Shown: positions 36,385 through 47,635, counted from the stretch's first letter. The stretch: DNA of 64,000 nt from Micrococcaceae bacterium Sec5.7 (GCA_039636785.1 CP144169.1:2232001-2296000), one strand, 5' to 3'. Made by a program: numbers and translations. Notes: generated from the letters alone by a model not told the origin.

Positions 36385-37980
36385 TCAGTCTTCGAGGTCC
36401 ACTTCGCGCACCATTTCGGCGCCGATGCCTGCCTTGATGGCGTCGAGCACCTGCTGCGGCACGGAGGTGTCGATAGTGAGGAGAGCCAGCACCTGCCCAC
36501 CCTCTGCCTGGCGGGCCACCTGCATGCCGCCGATGTTGATGTTGTTCATACCCAGGATGTGTCCGATGGTACCGATCACGCCCGGCCGGTCCGCGTAGGA
36601 GACCACCACAAGGTGTTCGCTGATGGGGATCTCGACGTCGTAGCCGTTGACTCCCACGAGCTTCTGCACCTGCTTGGGACCTGTCAGGGTTCCGGCAACG
36701 GAGATCTGGCTGCCGTCGCTCAGAGCACCCCGGATGGTCAGGACGTTGCGGTAGTCCTCGGCGTCCGGCGTCGTAATCAGGCGGGTGTTGATGCCGCGCT
36801 GTTCAGCGATGACAGGCGCGTTGACGTAGGAGACCTGTTCGGTCACGACATCGGCGAAGATGCCCTTGAGGGCAGCGAGTTCCAGCACCTTGACGTCCAG
36901 CGCGGCGATTTCACCGGCAACCTCGACGTCGATCTGGGTCAGCGATGCGTGGGTCAGCGCGGTGAAGATCCGGCCGAGCTTTTCGATCAGCGGGATGCCC
37001 GGGCGGACGTCGGGTGCAATGATGCCGCCGGCCACGTTCACGGCATCCGGGACCAGCTCGCCGGCCAGGGCCAGACGGACAGACTTGGCCACGGAAACGC
37101 CGGCCTTCTCCTGGGCCTCGTCGGTGGATGCGCCCAGGTGCGGGGTGACCACAACGTTGTCCAGCTTGAAGAACGGGAGATCGGCGCTGGGCTCCTTGAC
37201 GAAGACGTCCACGGCGGCGCCACCGATCTGGCCCTCCTGGAGGGCCGTGTACAGGGCCTCCTCGTCCACCAGGCCGCCGCGGGCAACGTTGATGACATAC
37301 GCCGTCGGCTTCATCTTCTTGAACGCCTCGGCGCCCAGCATGCCGACCGTCTCCGGCGTCTTGGGCATGTGGATGGTCACGAAGTCGGCCTGGGCCAGCA
37401 GCTCGTCCAGGGTGACCAGCCTGACGCCCAGCTGCGCGGCGCGGGCCGAGGTGATGTAGGGATCATAGGCAAGGATTTCGGTGTCGAAGCCCTGCAGGCG
37501 GGCAGCCACCAGCGCGCCGATGCGGCCAAGGCCGATGATGCCGATCTTCTTCTCGTACAGCTCAATGCCCGTGTACTTGGAGCGCTTCCACTCGCCGTTC
37601 TTGAGGGCGGCGCTGGCCTGCGGGATGTGGCGGGCCAGGCTCAGAATGTGGCCCACGGTGAGTTCGGCGGCCGAGACGATGTTCGACGTCGGTGCGTTGA
37701 CCACCATCACGCCGGCCTGGGTGGCGGCCTTGATGTCCACATTGTCCAGCCCGACGCCGGCGCGGGCGATGATCTTCAGGTTCTTGGCGGCGGCAATGGC
37801 TTCAGCGTCAACCTGGGTGGCGGAACGGACCAGGATGGCGTCCACATCCGCGATGGCAGAGAGCAGCTGGGAGCGGTCGGCGCCGTCGGTCTGGCGGATC
37901 TCAAAGTCCGGGCCAAGGGCATCGATTGTGGCGGGCGAAAGTTCCTCAGCGAGGAGTACTACAGGCTTGGTGCTTGTCAC
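36385..37980 (-). CDS. serA: D-3-phosphoglycerate dehydrogenase
   Basis: A 531-residue enzyme that starts serine synthesis by oxidising 3-phosphoglycerate with NAD. The nucleotide-binding motif is KIGIIGLGRIGALVAAR (near residue 145), with catalytic-site stretches VINVARGGLVDEEAL and VVTPHLGASTDEAQ. An intervening (ASB) domain is followed by a C-terminal ACT domain (HLVVVSYADRPGVIGTIGHI) for serine feedback. This long, type I form is usual in actinobacteria and mycobacteria. The GTG at 37980 is preceded by AGAGG. It sits near ilvC as in mycobacterial genomes. Confidence 0.96.
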   Translation of the reverse strand: MTSTKPVVLLAEELSPATIDALGPDFEIRQTDGADRSQLLSAIADVDAILVRSATQVDAEAIAAAKNLKIIARAGVGLDNVDIKAATQAGVMVVNAPTSNIVSAAELTVGHILSLARHIPQASAALKNGEWKRSKYTGIELYEKKIGIIGLGRIGALVAARLQGFDTEILAYDPYITSARAAQLGVRLVTLDELLAQADFVTIHMPKTPETVGMLGAEAFKKMKPTAYVINVARGGLVDEEALYTALQEGQIGGAAVDVFVKEPSADLPFFKLDNVVVTPHLGASTDEAQEKAGVSVAKSVRLALAGELVPDAVNVAGGIIAPDVRPGIPLIEKLGRIFTALTHASLTQIDVEVAGEIAALDVKVLELAALKGIFADVVTEQVSYVNAPVIAEQRGINTRLITTPDAEDYRNVLTIRGALSDGSQISVAGTLTGPKQVQKLVGVNGYDVEIPISEHLVVVSYADRPGVIGTIGHILGMNNINIGGMQVARQAEGGQVLALLTIDTSVPQQVLDAIKAGIGAEMVREVDLED

Positions 37981-38054
37981 CGGTGACCTCTTTAGCTCTC
38001 TTGTATTCAGGTGGGGATTTTGGTGAAACGTGCTCTGGGGCAAAACGCGTGTTT

Positions 38055-38104
38055 CGCGCAGGCAGGCCGGGCCCGGAAAGCTGTGGGCCCGGCCTGCCTG
38101 CGCG
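38055..38104 (-). terminator. Long GC-rich hairpin after ilvC
   Basis: Twenty-base-pair stem starting CGCGCAGGCAGGCCGGGCCC around a 10-nt loop, beginning 7 nt past the ilvC stop. The minus-strand continuation AAACACGCGTTTTG has only a weak U-run, but this stem is the evident end of ilvBNC. Confidence 0.7.
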
Positions 38105-38111
38105 GACGGAA

Positions 38112-39765
<1,654 letters not shown>

Positions 39766-39767
39766 GA

Positions 39768-41666
39768 TCAGTCCTCCTCTTCCCATTCCGGGGTCATGTT
39801 GCGGGCTACCTGGATCTGGTCGTTGCTGACTCCGGCGGGCACCATCGGCCACACCATGGAGTTGGGGCTGACAACGAAGTCAATGACCACGGGGCGGTCG
39901 TTGATCTCCAGGGCCTTCTGGATTGTGGCGTCAATGTCCTCGTCGCGTTCGCAGCGGAAGGAGGCACAGCCGTAGGCGTCGGCCAGCTTGACGAAGTCCG
40001 GGATCCGGACGGTGTCGTGGCCGGTGTTCAGATCCGTGTTCGAGTAGCGGCCCTCGTAGAAGAGGGTCTGCCACTGGCGGACCATGCCCAGCGAGGAGTT
40101 GTTGATGATGGCTACCTTGATGGGGATCTTGTTGATGGCGCAGGTTGCCAGTTCCTGGTTGGTCATCTGGAAGCAGCCGTCGCCATCGATCGCCCACACA
40201 ACACGGTCCGGTTCCCCCACCTTGGCACCCATGGCGGCCGGAACGGCGTAGCCCATGGTGCCGGCCCCGCCGGAGTTCAGCCAGGCATGAGGACGCTCAT
40301 ACTTGATGAACTGGGCGGCCCACATCTGGTGCTGCCCCACACCCGCAACGTAGATTCCTTCCGGACCCGTGAGGGCACCGATGCGTTCGATGACGCGCTG
40401 GGGTGCGCTGAGTCCGTCTTCCGGCTCAGTCCAGCCCAGCGGGTACGTGTCGCGCAGGTTCTTCAGGAAAGCCCACCAGTTGTCCAGATCCGGTGTACCG
40501 GAGATTTCGAACTGGGCCCGCACCGCCTCGGTGAGTTCCGGAATGATTTCCTTGACCGAGCCGACAATGGGGACGTCGGCCGTGCGGTTCTTGGAGATTT
40601 CCGCCGGATCGATGTCGGCGTGGATGACCTTGGCGTGCGGGGCGAAGGACTTCAGGATGCCGGTCACGCGGTCGTCAAAGCGCGCTCCCAAGGTGATGAG
40701 GAGATCGGACTGCTGAAGCGCCGTCACCGCGGAGACCGTGCCGTGCATGCCGGGCATGCCAACGTGCTGGTCATGGGAATCCGGGAAGGCGCCACGTGCC
40801 GTCAGAGTGGTGACCACAGGCGCGCCTGTCAGTTCGGCCAGCTCGCGGAGCTCGGCTGAGGCGTGCGCCTTGACCACACCGCCGCCGACGTACAGGACGG
40901 GTTTGCTGGCTGCGGCGATGAGTTTGGCGGCTTCGCGGACCTGCTTGTTGTGGCCGCGTGTCACCGGCCGGTAACCCGGCAGATCGATTTTCGGCGGCCA
41001 GGAGAACGTCATCTGCCCCTGCTGAGCATCCTTGGCGATATCCACCAGCACCGGGCCGGGGCGGCCTGAGGACGCGAGGTGGAATGCCTCGGCCATAACA
41101 TGCGGAATATCCTGGGGGTTGGTGACCAGGAAGGAGTGCTTGGTGATCGGCATGGTGATCCCCACGATGTCTGCCTCCTGGAAGGCATCCGTGCCGATCA
41201 CTGAGCTGGACACCTGGCCGGTGATGGCCACCAGCGGCACGGAGTCCATGTGGGCATCCATGATGGCGGTAACGAGGTTTGTGGCTCCCGGGCCCGAGGT
41301 GGCGATGCAGACGCCGACCCGCCCGGTAACCATGGCGTAGCCTTGCGCGGCGTGGCCGGCTCCCTGTTCGTGACGGACCAGAACGTGGTTCATTTTGGAG
41401 GCCATCAAGGGGTCGTAGGTAGGCAGGATCGCGCCACCAGGCAAACCGAAAATATCGTCGACGCCGAGTTCTTCGAGCGATCGGACAATAGCTTGTGAGC
41501 CGGTCATCACCGTTGGGGGTACAACGTTGTTCGGCCCAAGTACAGGAGAGACAGCAGCAGTGTCGACGACGGTGTTAGCCGTTCGTTCGACGCGTTCCGG
41601 AGCCTTGGGGGCTCCAGCGGACTTTGTAGCCATCAGCGAGGGGCTGATCGGCGATCCTTTGCTCAT
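39768..41666 (-). CDS. ilvB: Acetolactate synthase large subunit
   Basis: A 632-residue ThDP-dependent enzyme that makes 2-acetolactate and 2-aceto-2-hydroxybutyrate. Features are an N-terminal linker of some 40 residues, then [16 protein letters not shown], the catalytic Glu in [19 protein letters not shown]-region [12 protein letters not shown], and the ThDP/Mg motif [16 protein letters not shown]...[12 protein letters not shown] at 41666 with AGGAA ahead. A leader peptide and terminator hairpin precede it (41716-41841), so attenuation by branched-chain amino acids is likely. Confidence 0.97.
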   Translation of the reverse strand: MSKGSPISPSLMATKSAGAPKAPERVERTANTVVDTAAVSPVLGPNNVVPPTVMTGSQAIVRSLEELGVDDIFGLPGGAILPTYDPLMASKMNHVLVRHEQGAGHAAQGYAMVTGRVGVCIATSGPGATNLVTAIMDAHMDSVPLVAITGQVSSSVIGTDAFQEADIVGITMPITKHSFLVTNPQDIPHVMAEAFHLASSGRPGPVLVDIAKDAQQGQMTFSWPPKIDLPGYRPVTRGHNKQVREAAKLIAAASKPVLYVGGGVVKAHASAELRELAELTGAPVVTTLTARGAFPDSHDQHVGMPGMHGTVSAVTALQQSDLLITLGARFDDRVTGILKSFAPHAKVIHADIDPAEISKNRTADVPIVGSVKEIIPELTEAVRAQFEISGTPDLDNWWAFLKNLRDTYPLGWTEPEDGLSAPQRVIERIGALTGPEGIYVAGVGQHQMWAAQFIKYERPHAWLNSGGAGTMGYAVPAAMGAKVGEPDRVVWAIDGDGCFQMTNQELATCAINKIPIKVAIINNSSLGMVRQWQTLFYEGRYSNTDLNTGHDTVRIPDFVKLADAYGCASFRCERDEDIDATIQKALEINDRPVVIDFVVSPNSMVWPMVPAGVSNDQIQVARNMTPEWEEED

Positions 41667-41715
41667 CGGACTCTTCCTTTGTGGATCTTCGGTGGTTCTC
41701 GGAAACTGCGGGGAA

Positions 41716-41754
41716 ATAAAAAAACCCCTCAGCCTTGCGGCTCTTCGAGGGGTT
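41716..41754 (-). terminator. Attenuator terminator of ilvBN
   Basis: Stem AACCCCTC/GAGGGGTT with an inner AGCC-GCAA-GGCT hairpin, followed on the minus strand by seven T. It stands between the leader peptide stop (41782) and the ilvB ATG (41666), the classic position for a ribosome-controlled attenuator. Confidence 0.85.
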
Positions 41755-41781
41755 GCGCGTGACGGTTCGTTACCAGTCGGG

Positions 41782-41841
41782 CTATGGAGCCACGCGCTTG
41801 GTAAGGACGACGACGAGGCCGACGGTAACGAATGCGATCAT
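41782..41841 (-). CDS. ilvB leader peptide (attenuation), 19 residues
   Basis: A short frame reading [19 protein letters not shown] then TAG. Nine of nineteen residues are Ile, Val or Leu, including the run LVVVL. AGAGGGA lies ahead of the ATG. The terminator at 41716-41754 follows. By analogy with Corynebacterium and enteric ilv leaders, slow translation at scarce Val/Leu/Ile codons would favour an antiterminator and allow ilvB expression. The codon content and position are seen; the mechanism is inferred. Confidence 0.85.
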   Translation of the reverse strand: MIAFVTVGLVVVLTKRVAP

Positions 41842-41935
41842 GCGTTCAGTTTTCCCTCTTAGTGAGACACGTGTCAACGGCCCAACCCGCTATCTCACCA
41901 TATGGACTCCATTGTCCATTTACCGAACGCTGTCC

Positions 41936-42001
41936 CCCAACTAACTCGCATTAGGTGTCGTTATGAGAGCTCATAACGACATCTAATGCGAGCCAGTTGG
42001 G
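41936..42001. repeat. 66-nt palindromic element, solo copy
   Basis: Near-perfect palindrome from CCCAACT to AGTTGGG with core GTCGTTATGAG/CTCATAACGAC; about 30 of 33 positions pair. It aligns without gaps with the elements at 57077 and 58133 (47 of 66 identical to the latter), and arm differences are often compensated. It lies 20 nt after ilvD and may also end its transcript. Confidence 0.8.
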
Positions 42002-42020
42002 TTCAGCTGTCCAGCGTGAT

Positions 42021-43742
42021 CTACCCGCAGTATGCGCCGGTGGAGGCGCTGTGCACCAGCTTGGCGTACTTGGCCAGAACGCCCTTGGTGAACTTGGCCG
42101 GCAGGGGCTCCCAGCCGATCTTGCGGGCTTCGAGTTCAGCTTCGTCCACCAGCAGGTCAAAGCTTCGCGCTGCAATGTCCACCCTGATGCGGTCGCCGTC
42201 GCGGACGAAGGCGATGGGGCCGCCGTCGACTGCTTCCGGCGCAACGTGGCCAATGCACAATCCGGTGGTGCCGCCGGAGAACCGGCCATCGGTCAGCAGG
42301 AGGACGTCCTTGCCGAGCCCGGCACCCTTGATGGCACCGGTGATGGCCAGCATCTCGCGCATGCCCGGTCCGCCCTTGGGGCCCTCGTAGCGGATGACCA
42401 CAACGTCGCCCTTGTGGATGGCACCCTTGTCCAGCGCGTCGAGGGCACCCTGTTCGCGCTCGAAAACGCGGGCAGTCCCTTCGAAGACGTCGGCATCGAA
42501 TCCGGCACTCTTCACCACGGCGCCTTCAGGGGCCATGGTGCCGTGCAGGATGGTGATGCCGCCGGTCTTGTGGATGGGGTTGTCCAGCGCACGGAGGATC
42601 TTGCCGTCCACGTCCGGCGGGTTGATGGCTTCAAGGTTTTCCGCGACTGATTTGCCGGTGACGGTGAGGCAGTCACCGTGCAGCAGGCCGGCGTCGAGCA
42701 GTGCCTTCATGATGACCGGGACGCCGCCGATTCTGTCGACGTCGGTCATGACGTAACGGCCGAACGGCTTGAGATCGCCGAGGTGCGGGATCTTGTCGCC
42801 GATGCGGTTGAAGTCCTCCAGCGTCAGGTCCACTTCGGCTTCCCGGGCGATGGCCAGGAGATGGAGCACAGCGTTGGTGGAGCCGCCGAACGCCATGGTC
42901 ACGGCGATGGCGTTCTCAAACGCTTTTTTTGTCATGATGTCCCGGGCCGTGATCCCCAGTCGAAGCAGGTTGACCACAGCCTCGCCGGACTTACGGGCAA
43001 ATTCATCACGACGGCGGTCTGCCGACGGCGGGGCTGCGGAGCCCGGCAGCGACATGCCGAGGGCCTCGCCGATGCACGCCATGGTGTTGGCCGTGTACAT
43101 GCCGCCACAGGCGCCTTCACCGGGGCAGATGGCGCGCTCGATCGCATCAAGGTCCTTGAGGCTCATCTTGCCGGCGGCGCAGGCGCCCACCGCTTCGAAG
43201 GCGTCAATGAGGGTGACTTCCTTTTCGGAGCCGTCCTCCAGCTTGACCCAGCCGGGCATGATGGAGCCGCCGTAGAGGAACACGCTGCTCAGGTCCAGCC
43301 GGGCCGCGGCCATAAGCATTCCCGGGAGGGACTTGTCACAGCCGGCCAGCAGCACCGAGCCATCGATCCGCTCGGCCTGCATCACCGTTTCCACGGAGTC
43401 GGCGATGACCTCGCGGGAGACGAGGGAGAAGTGCATGCCTTCGTGGCCCATGGAAATGCCGTCAGAGACGGAGATGGTGCCGAACTGCATGGGGAACCCG
43501 CCGCCGGCGTGTACGCCTTCCTTGGCGGCCTGGGCCAGGCGGTTCAGCGAAAGGTTGCAGGGAGTGATTTCGTTCCAGGAGCTCGCGACGCCGACCTGCG
43601 GCTTGGCGAAGTCGTCATCACCCATGCCGACTGCACGGAACATTCCGCGGGCGGGCGCCGCGTGGATTCCGTCAGTGACCACCCGGCTCCGGGGTTTGAT
43701 GTCAGGCTTGTTTTCGGTCGCGATCTGGGTGTCCTCACTCAT
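42021..43742 (-). CDS. ilvD: Dihydroxy-acid dehydratase
   Basis: A 573-residue iron-sulfur dehydratase of the valine/isoleucine pathway. It shows [18 protein letters not shown] (Cys ligand near residue 63), [18 protein letters not shown] (Cys near 135), [17 protein letters not shown] (Cys near 208), [15 protein letters not shown] and [18 protein letters not shown]. Three cysteines in these places are the [2Fe-2S] ligands. A perfect palindrome, GTCTCAAATAATGAGAC at 43838-43854, lies about 100 nt upstream, matching the operator next to the IclR regulator. It follows a LysR gene on the same strand but appears to have its own promoter. Confidence 0.97.
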   Translation of the reverse strand: MSEDTQIATENKPDIKPRSRVVTDGIHAAPARGMFRAVGMGDDDFAKPQVGVASSWNEITPCNLSLNRLAQAAKEGVHAGGGFPMQFGTISVSDGISMGHEGMHFSLVSREVIADSVETVMQAERIDGSVLLAGCDKSLPGMLMAAARLDLSSVFLYGGSIMPGWVKLEDGSEKEVTLIDAFEAVGACAAGKMSLKDLDAIERAICPGEGACGGMYTANTMACIGEALGMSLPGSAAPPSADRRRDEFARKSGEAVVNLLRLGITARDIMTKKAFENAIAVTMAFGGSTNAVLHLLAIAREAEVDLTLEDFNRIGDKIPHLGDLKPFGRYVMTDVDRIGGVPVIMKALLDAGLLHGDCLTVTGKSVAENLEAINPPDVDGKILRALDNPIHKTGGITILHGTMAPEGAVVKSAGFDADVFEGTARVFEREQGALDALDKGAIHKGDVVVIRYEGPKGGPGMREMLAITGAIKGAGLGKDVLLLTDGRFSGGTTGLCIGHVAPEAVDGGPIAFVRDGDRIRVDIAARSFDLLVDEAELEARKIGWEPLPAKFTKGVLAKYAKLVHSASTGAYCG

Positions 43743-43837
43743 GGGTCAAAGTCTATGACTCAGACCCTGAAGCCAACGACCCGGAACGGTGCGTTAAGCC
43801 CAAAAGCAGGAATATTTCGATCAAATAGTGGACTCTC

Positions 43838-43854
43838 GTCTCAAATAATGAGAC
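43838..43854. promoter_or_regulatory. LtbR/NdgR-type operator upstream of ilvD
   Basis: Perfect 17-nt palindrome, GTCTCA-AATAA-TGAGAC, 96 nt before the ilvD ATG. Core and spacer match the leuC/regulator site at 2022-2036 in 14 of 15 positions. Likely bound by the same IclR-family protein. Confidence 0.6.
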
Positions 43855-43882
43855 CCACTGCCCGCCATCCGGCCTTCTTGTG

Positions 43883-44809
43883 TCATGGATCACGGGGTTC
43901 CAATCCGTCTGCGACTGCCTGGGCTTCACTTTTGAGCATGGCCAGCACCTGCTGGATGGTGGTCCGCGCAGCCACGTCCGGACGAGCCAGCGCCACAATG
44001 CTGCGCCGGGCGGTGACACCCTCCAGCGGGCGAAGGACGAAGCCCCGCCCCTGGTTTGCCAGCGCCGTGTAGCGCGGCAGGAGTGAGAGTCCGTGGCCGG
44101 CGCTGACAAGGGCCTCCAGGACGCGCAGATCGGGAAACAGCTGGGCACGCACTGCGGTGGCGCCGGCCCGCGATTCGATCTGGCGCAGCACAGTATCAAA
44201 GGGGAAGCCGTCCGGAACTCCCATCCAGGGGTAGCCCACCACGTCCTGTGCCGTCAGCCTGGATTTGGCGGCCAGGACGTGGTTCGTTGGCAACGCCACG
44301 TCCAGCGGCTCGTCCAGCAACGGAACCACCACCAGGCCGCGCCGGGCGAAAACTTCCGGCCCGTCCACGCTGTGCGCCAGGACGACGTCGTAGTCAGCTG
44401 CAAGAGCGGCAAATCCGGCCACGCCCGGATCCTGGAAATGGGCTTCGAGGTGCAGCCCCTCGATCGCCTTCACCCGGTGCAGCAGCCCCGGGAGGAACAT
44501 CTCAGCGGCACTCGGAAAGAAGGCGGCCTTGACGTGGGTCTGCCAGCCCTGACGGTAGGTATCGATGGTTGCCTCCGCCCGGGCCATTGCCGTGGAGACC
44601 TCAGCGGCAGCCGCTGCCATGGCGAAACCCGCCTCGGTGAGCCGCACTCCCCTGCCTGATTTTTCAACCAGGACAACACCCAGTTCGTCCTGAAGCGTCT
44701 TGAGCTGCTGCGACACCGCAGAGGGGGTGACGTTCAATGCCGCCGCCGTGGCGCCGACAGTCCCCCGCTCGGCCAGTTCACGGATGATGCGGAGTCGCTT
44801 GAAATCCAT
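43883..44809 (-). CDS. LysR-family transcriptional regulator
   Basis: A 308-residue LysR-type protein. The helix-turn-helix is at residues 15-60 (RGTVGATAAALNVTPSAVSQQLKTLQDELG), followed by the two-lobed effector domain (PDLRVLEALVSAGHGLSLLPRYTAL). It lies just upstream of ilvD on the same strand, but there is no divergent partner gene immediately next to it except the sunset-domain gene 156 nt away. Target and ligand are unknown; an amino-acid-related role is only a guess from the neighbourhood. Confidence 0.9.
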   Translation of the reverse strand: MDFKRLRIIRELAERGTVGATAAALNVTPSAVSQQLKTLQDELGVVLVEKSGRGVRLTEAGFAMAAAAAEVSTAMARAEATIDTYRQGWQTHVKAAFFPSAAEMFLPGLLHRVKAIEGLHLEAHFQDPGVAGFAALAADYDVVLAHSVDGPEVFARRGLVVVPLLDEPLDVALPTNHVLAAKSRLTAQDVVGYPWMGVPDGFPFDTVLRQIESRAGATAVRAQLFPDLRVLEALVSAGHGLSLLPRYTALANQGRGFVLRPLEGVTARRSIVALARPDVAARTTIQQVLAMLKSEAQAVADGLEPRDP

Positions 44810-44965
44810 GTAGTGAGGCTACTTCATCGTACAAAAACCATTTGTCACTGCTAAATCATGGGCTGCCGGACGGTCTGCGCCGATTGACAAACCTAGACAG
44901 CCGTATTGACACCGACGTAACGTCAAGCAACGGCAACTTTGCCTCATGGATAGAAGGGCTCTGCT

Positions 44966-46261
44966 ATGGAGTGGATTATCTGGGTCATTGTCATCGCCTT
45001 AATAATTGCCATTGTCTGGTGGCTGCTGAACCGGAATAACGCCGGCAATGCAGCCCCCGGGGGCAGAACGGACCAGGTCACTCCATCAGCGTCGGCGGAC
45101 GGCGTGCGCGCCGATGGAGCCCTCTCCGGCGGCGCCGCCGCTTCTGCTGCAGCCACAGGCACATGGGCAGCACCGGCGGCCGAACCCGCCGCTGCGGATC
45201 CGGCCCCCGAACCCGCAGCTGACGGCGCATGGGCACCTGCCGCCACCGCCGGCGTCGACGTTGACGACTGGGAGGGCGACTCGACGCCGGACGCCGTTCC
45301 CACTGCTGCTGCCGCCGGTCAGAGCGGCGCAGCGACTGCATCTGCCGCGCCGGCGTTTTCCGGACTCTCCAGTGAGGACACAACGGTTGCCGACGGATCC
45401 GTCCACGGATCTCCGGCGGACGATGAATCATCAGACGCGTCACTGCTCGACGCAGAAACGCTCGGCACCTCCACAGCGGGTGCAGGCGGTTCGTTCACCG
45501 CGGACGATTCGTTCGATCGAGGCGACAGGGACAATACCGAAGACCGGGAAGCCGCGAGTCAGGAACGCGCGGCGTCGATCCTGCGGACAGAGGAAGACAG
45601 GTCGGAGTGGGAGTCCCAGTGGTCCGAAGCGGGCGGCACGCCCCGATCGGCATCCGCTGCCGCTGCTGGCCCGTCGACTGACACTGCGGCCGGGACGAAA
45701 CCTCCTTCGGCGGCAGCCCCGGCTCACCATCAGGAATACACCGGCGCCCACTCCCCTACCCTTCCGGGGGCAGAATCGGCAGCTGCTGAAAATGGGCTGG
45801 GCGAACCGGACGTTGGGGAGGACTCCGGTGCCGCGTCGGAGTCTGCTCCTGCCGCATGGCCGGCCCCGCTGCCAGACGCCGATGGGTCCGCCTGGAGCGG
45901 GGCTGCCGTCTCGGCAGCCGCCGTGGACGGGCCCGCATCAAACGAGGCGCTCACTGACGACGCTGCCGCTGAGACGCAGGAGCGCACCGTGTCCACGGCG
46001 GCTTCCGAGACGGCAGCAAGCCACAGCGCCGAGCCCATGGGCCATCTGGCCACGGATCAGCCCTACGGCGAGGGTTCTGCTTCCCCTGCTGCAGACGGAA
46101 CTGGACCGGAAGGCTACACGGTCAAGGGCGACGCCGGGTCCATGACCTATCACGACGAAACCAGCGGTTCCTTTGAGGAAACGCGGGCCGAGGTCTGGTT
46201 TGAGTCCATTGCCCATGCGGAAGCTGCCGGTTTCCGGGCGCCCCGACGGACCAGGACCTGA
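44966..46261 (+). CDS. Membrane-anchored protein with disordered middle and C-terminal sunset-type domain
   Basis: A 431-residue protein. The N-terminus is one membrane segment (MEWIIWVIVIALIIAIVWWL). Then comes a 350-residue acidic, Ala/Ser/Gly/Thr-rich, low-complexity region, surely disordered. The last 45 residues, GYTVKGDAGSMTYHDETSG...EVWFESIAHAEAAGFRAPRR, match the actinobacterial 'sunset' domain seen in ArfC-like accessory proteins. AGAAGGG precedes the ATG. Sunset domains are widespread at actinobacterial C-termini without a proven function. The long linker places the domain far from the membrane, on which side I cannot say. Confidence 0.78.
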   Translation: MEWIIWVIVIALIIAIVWWLLNRNNAGNAAPGGRTDQVTPSASADGVRADGALSGGAAASAAATGTWAAPAAEPAAADPAPEPAADGAWAPAATAGVDVDDWEGDSTPDAVPTAAAAGQSGAATASAAPAFSGLSSEDTTVADGSVHGSPADDESSDASLLDAETLGTSTAGAGGSFTADDSFDRGDRDNTEDREAASQERAASILRTEEDRSEWESQWSEAGGTPRSASAAAAGPSTDTAAGTKPPSAAAPAHHQEYTGAHSPTLPGAESAAAENGLGEPDVGEDSGAASESAPAAWPAPLPDADGSAWSGAAVSAAAVDGPASNEALTDDAAAETQERTVSTAASETAASHSAEPMGHLATDQPYGEGSASPAADGTGPEGYTVKGDAGSMTYHDETSGSFEETRAEVWFESIAHAEAAGFRAPRRTRT

Positions 46262-46324
46262 CAGCGGGCGACGCCGGCACCCGGCAACGTTGAAAACCCG
46301 TCCACCAGCCGACAGGCTAAGAGA

Positions 46325-47635
46325 ATGAAAACCGCCAGAGCGGGGCTCCGGACGCGTCCGCCGTCCCGTTCTGTGCTTTGCCACCCGGTTTCCGGGCCGG
46401 TTTCCCACCCGGTTTCCCGCCCGGTTTCCCGCCCGGTTTCCCGCCCGGTTTCCCGCCCGGTTTCCCGCCCGGTTTCCCGCCCACGATCCGGCCAGGTTTC
46501 CAGACAAAAGTCCCGGACCGGGCCCGGACGGTTTTCCGGGGCAGCAATCGCGGCACTATCAGTCTCGCTCCTGTTGTCCGCCTGCACAGGCGCAGGTGAA
46601 GGCGGCAGCGTCCCTACCGGCAACAGCAGCACTGTCAGCAGCACTAGCACTAGCAGCGGTAGCCCCCTGGAATCGCCAAAGGTGTTGCGGAAGCTCGAGA
46701 TCGGGCTGCAATTGCCGTGGGCCACGGTCTTCCTGCCGGACGGGACAGCCATCATTTCCGAGCGGGATTCGGCCCTGCTCAAATCAGTCCGGGACGGGCA
46801 GGCCACAACACTCGGGAAAGTGCCGGGGGTGACTCCGGCCGGGGAAGGCGGATTGCTCGGACTGGCGCTCTCCCCCAAATTCAGCACGGACCGCTACCTC
46901 TACCTGTATTTCACGGCCGAGCAGGACAACCGGATAGCCCGGCTCCGGCTTGAAGGAAACGCGGCCGACGGCACTCTGAAACCCACGGCACCTGAAGTTG
47001 TCTTTACCGGCATCCCCAAAGCGTCAACCCACAACGGTGGGCGGATCCGCTTCGGACCGGATGGGTTCCTGTACGTCGGAACAGGCGATTCACAGCGGCG
47101 GGAACAGCCACAGGACCAAAACGCCCTGGGCGGAAAAATCCTCAGACTCACGGCTGAAGGGCGCCCTGCGCCGGGAAACCCCTTCGGCAACAACCCCGTC
47201 TACAGCCTGGGCCACCGAAACGTCCAGGGGCTGGCCTGGGACAGTTCAGGGCGGCTGTGGTCCAGCGAGTTCGGACCGGACGTCAACGATGAACTCAACC
47301 TCATCCGGCCAGGTGGAAACTACGGCTGGCCCGAGGTCACCGGCGCTCCGCACCGGGACGGGTTCATCGATGCGAAAGTCGTGTGGCCCTCCACCGCGGA
47401 GTCATCACCCAGCGGACTGGAAATCGCAGGAGCCACCGCGTACTTGGGAGCACTCCGGGGCCAGCGCATGTGGACCATTCCCCTGGACGGTGAGAATGCA
47501 GGGAATCCTGTGGGCTATTTCACAGGTACGTATGGGCGGATCAGGGACGTCACACTGGCGCCAAACGGCGAATTGTGGGTGCTGAGCAACAACCGAAACC
47601 CCGACTTTGTGCTGGTTCTTGGCCTGCCGGACTAG
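46325..47635 (+). CDS. PQQ-type sugar dehydrogenase lipoprotein with repeat N-terminus
   Basis: A 436-residue protein of the soluble aldose-dehydrogenase (Asd/sGDH) beta-propeller family. Family marks are WATVFLPDGTAIISERDS, GEGGLLGLALSPKF, HNGGRIRFGPDGFLYVGTGD (catalytic His region), LGHRNVQGLAWD and EFGPDVNDELNLI...GGNYGWPE. A lipobox LLLSAC near residue 89 marks a lipoprotein. Unusually, about 65 residues precede the signal segment, mostly PVSR repeats coded by the 12-bp tandem array at 46387-46482. No better downstream start codon exists before the lipobox. Presumably oxidises aldoses outside the membrane; PQQ dependence is inferred from the fold. Confidence 0.83.
   Translation: MKTARAGLRTRPPSRSVLCHPVSGPVSHPVSRPVSRPVSRPVSRPVSRPVSRPRSGQVSRQKSRTGPGRFSGAAIAALSVSLLLSACTGAGEGGSVPTGNSSTVSSTSTSSGSPLESPKVLRKLEIGLQLPWATVFLPDGTAIISERDSALLKSVRDGQATTLGKVPGVTPAGEGGLLGLALSPKFSTDRYLYLYFTAEQDNRIARLRLEGNAADGTLKPTAPEVVFTGIPKASTHNGGRIRFGPDGFLYVGTGDSQRREQPQDQNALGGKILRLTAEGRPAPGNPFGNNPVYSLGHRNVQGLAWDSSGRLWSSEFGPDVNDELNLIRPGGNYGWPEVTGAPHRDGFIDAKVVWPSTAESSPSGLEIAGATAYLGALRGQRMWTIPLDGENAGNPVGYFTGTYGRIRDVTLAPNGELWVLSNNRNPDFVLVLGLPD
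46387..46482 (+). repeat. 12-bp minisatellite, eight units, in coding sequence
   Basis: Two degenerate units then six perfect copies of GGTTTCCCGCCC, translated as repeated PVSR before the lipoprotein signal of the sugar dehydrogenase. Decayed units continue to about 46506. Copy number can change without frame loss. Confidence 0.92.

Noticed and set aside
38055..38104. Another copy of the 66-nt palindrome family
   Set aside because: Different length, GC-only arms and no CCCAACT ends or CGTTNTNAG core; an ordinary terminator hairpin.
41862..41912. Further copies of the TCTCA-N5-TGAGA operator ahead of ilvB
   Set aside because: TATCTCACCATATGG and TTAGTGAGAC keep only one half each; too weak to count. 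The palindromes ATGGAC/GTCCAT and GACACGTGTC there are noted but unassigned.
46387..46506. CRISPR array
   Set aside because: Units are contiguous 12-mers without spacers. No cas genes and no other candidate array were seen in the window.
46378..46599. Gly/Pro/Phe repeat frame (PGFP repeats) and its minus-strand counterparts
   Set aside because: These are other-frame readings of the 12-bp minisatellite in the sugar dehydrogenase gene.
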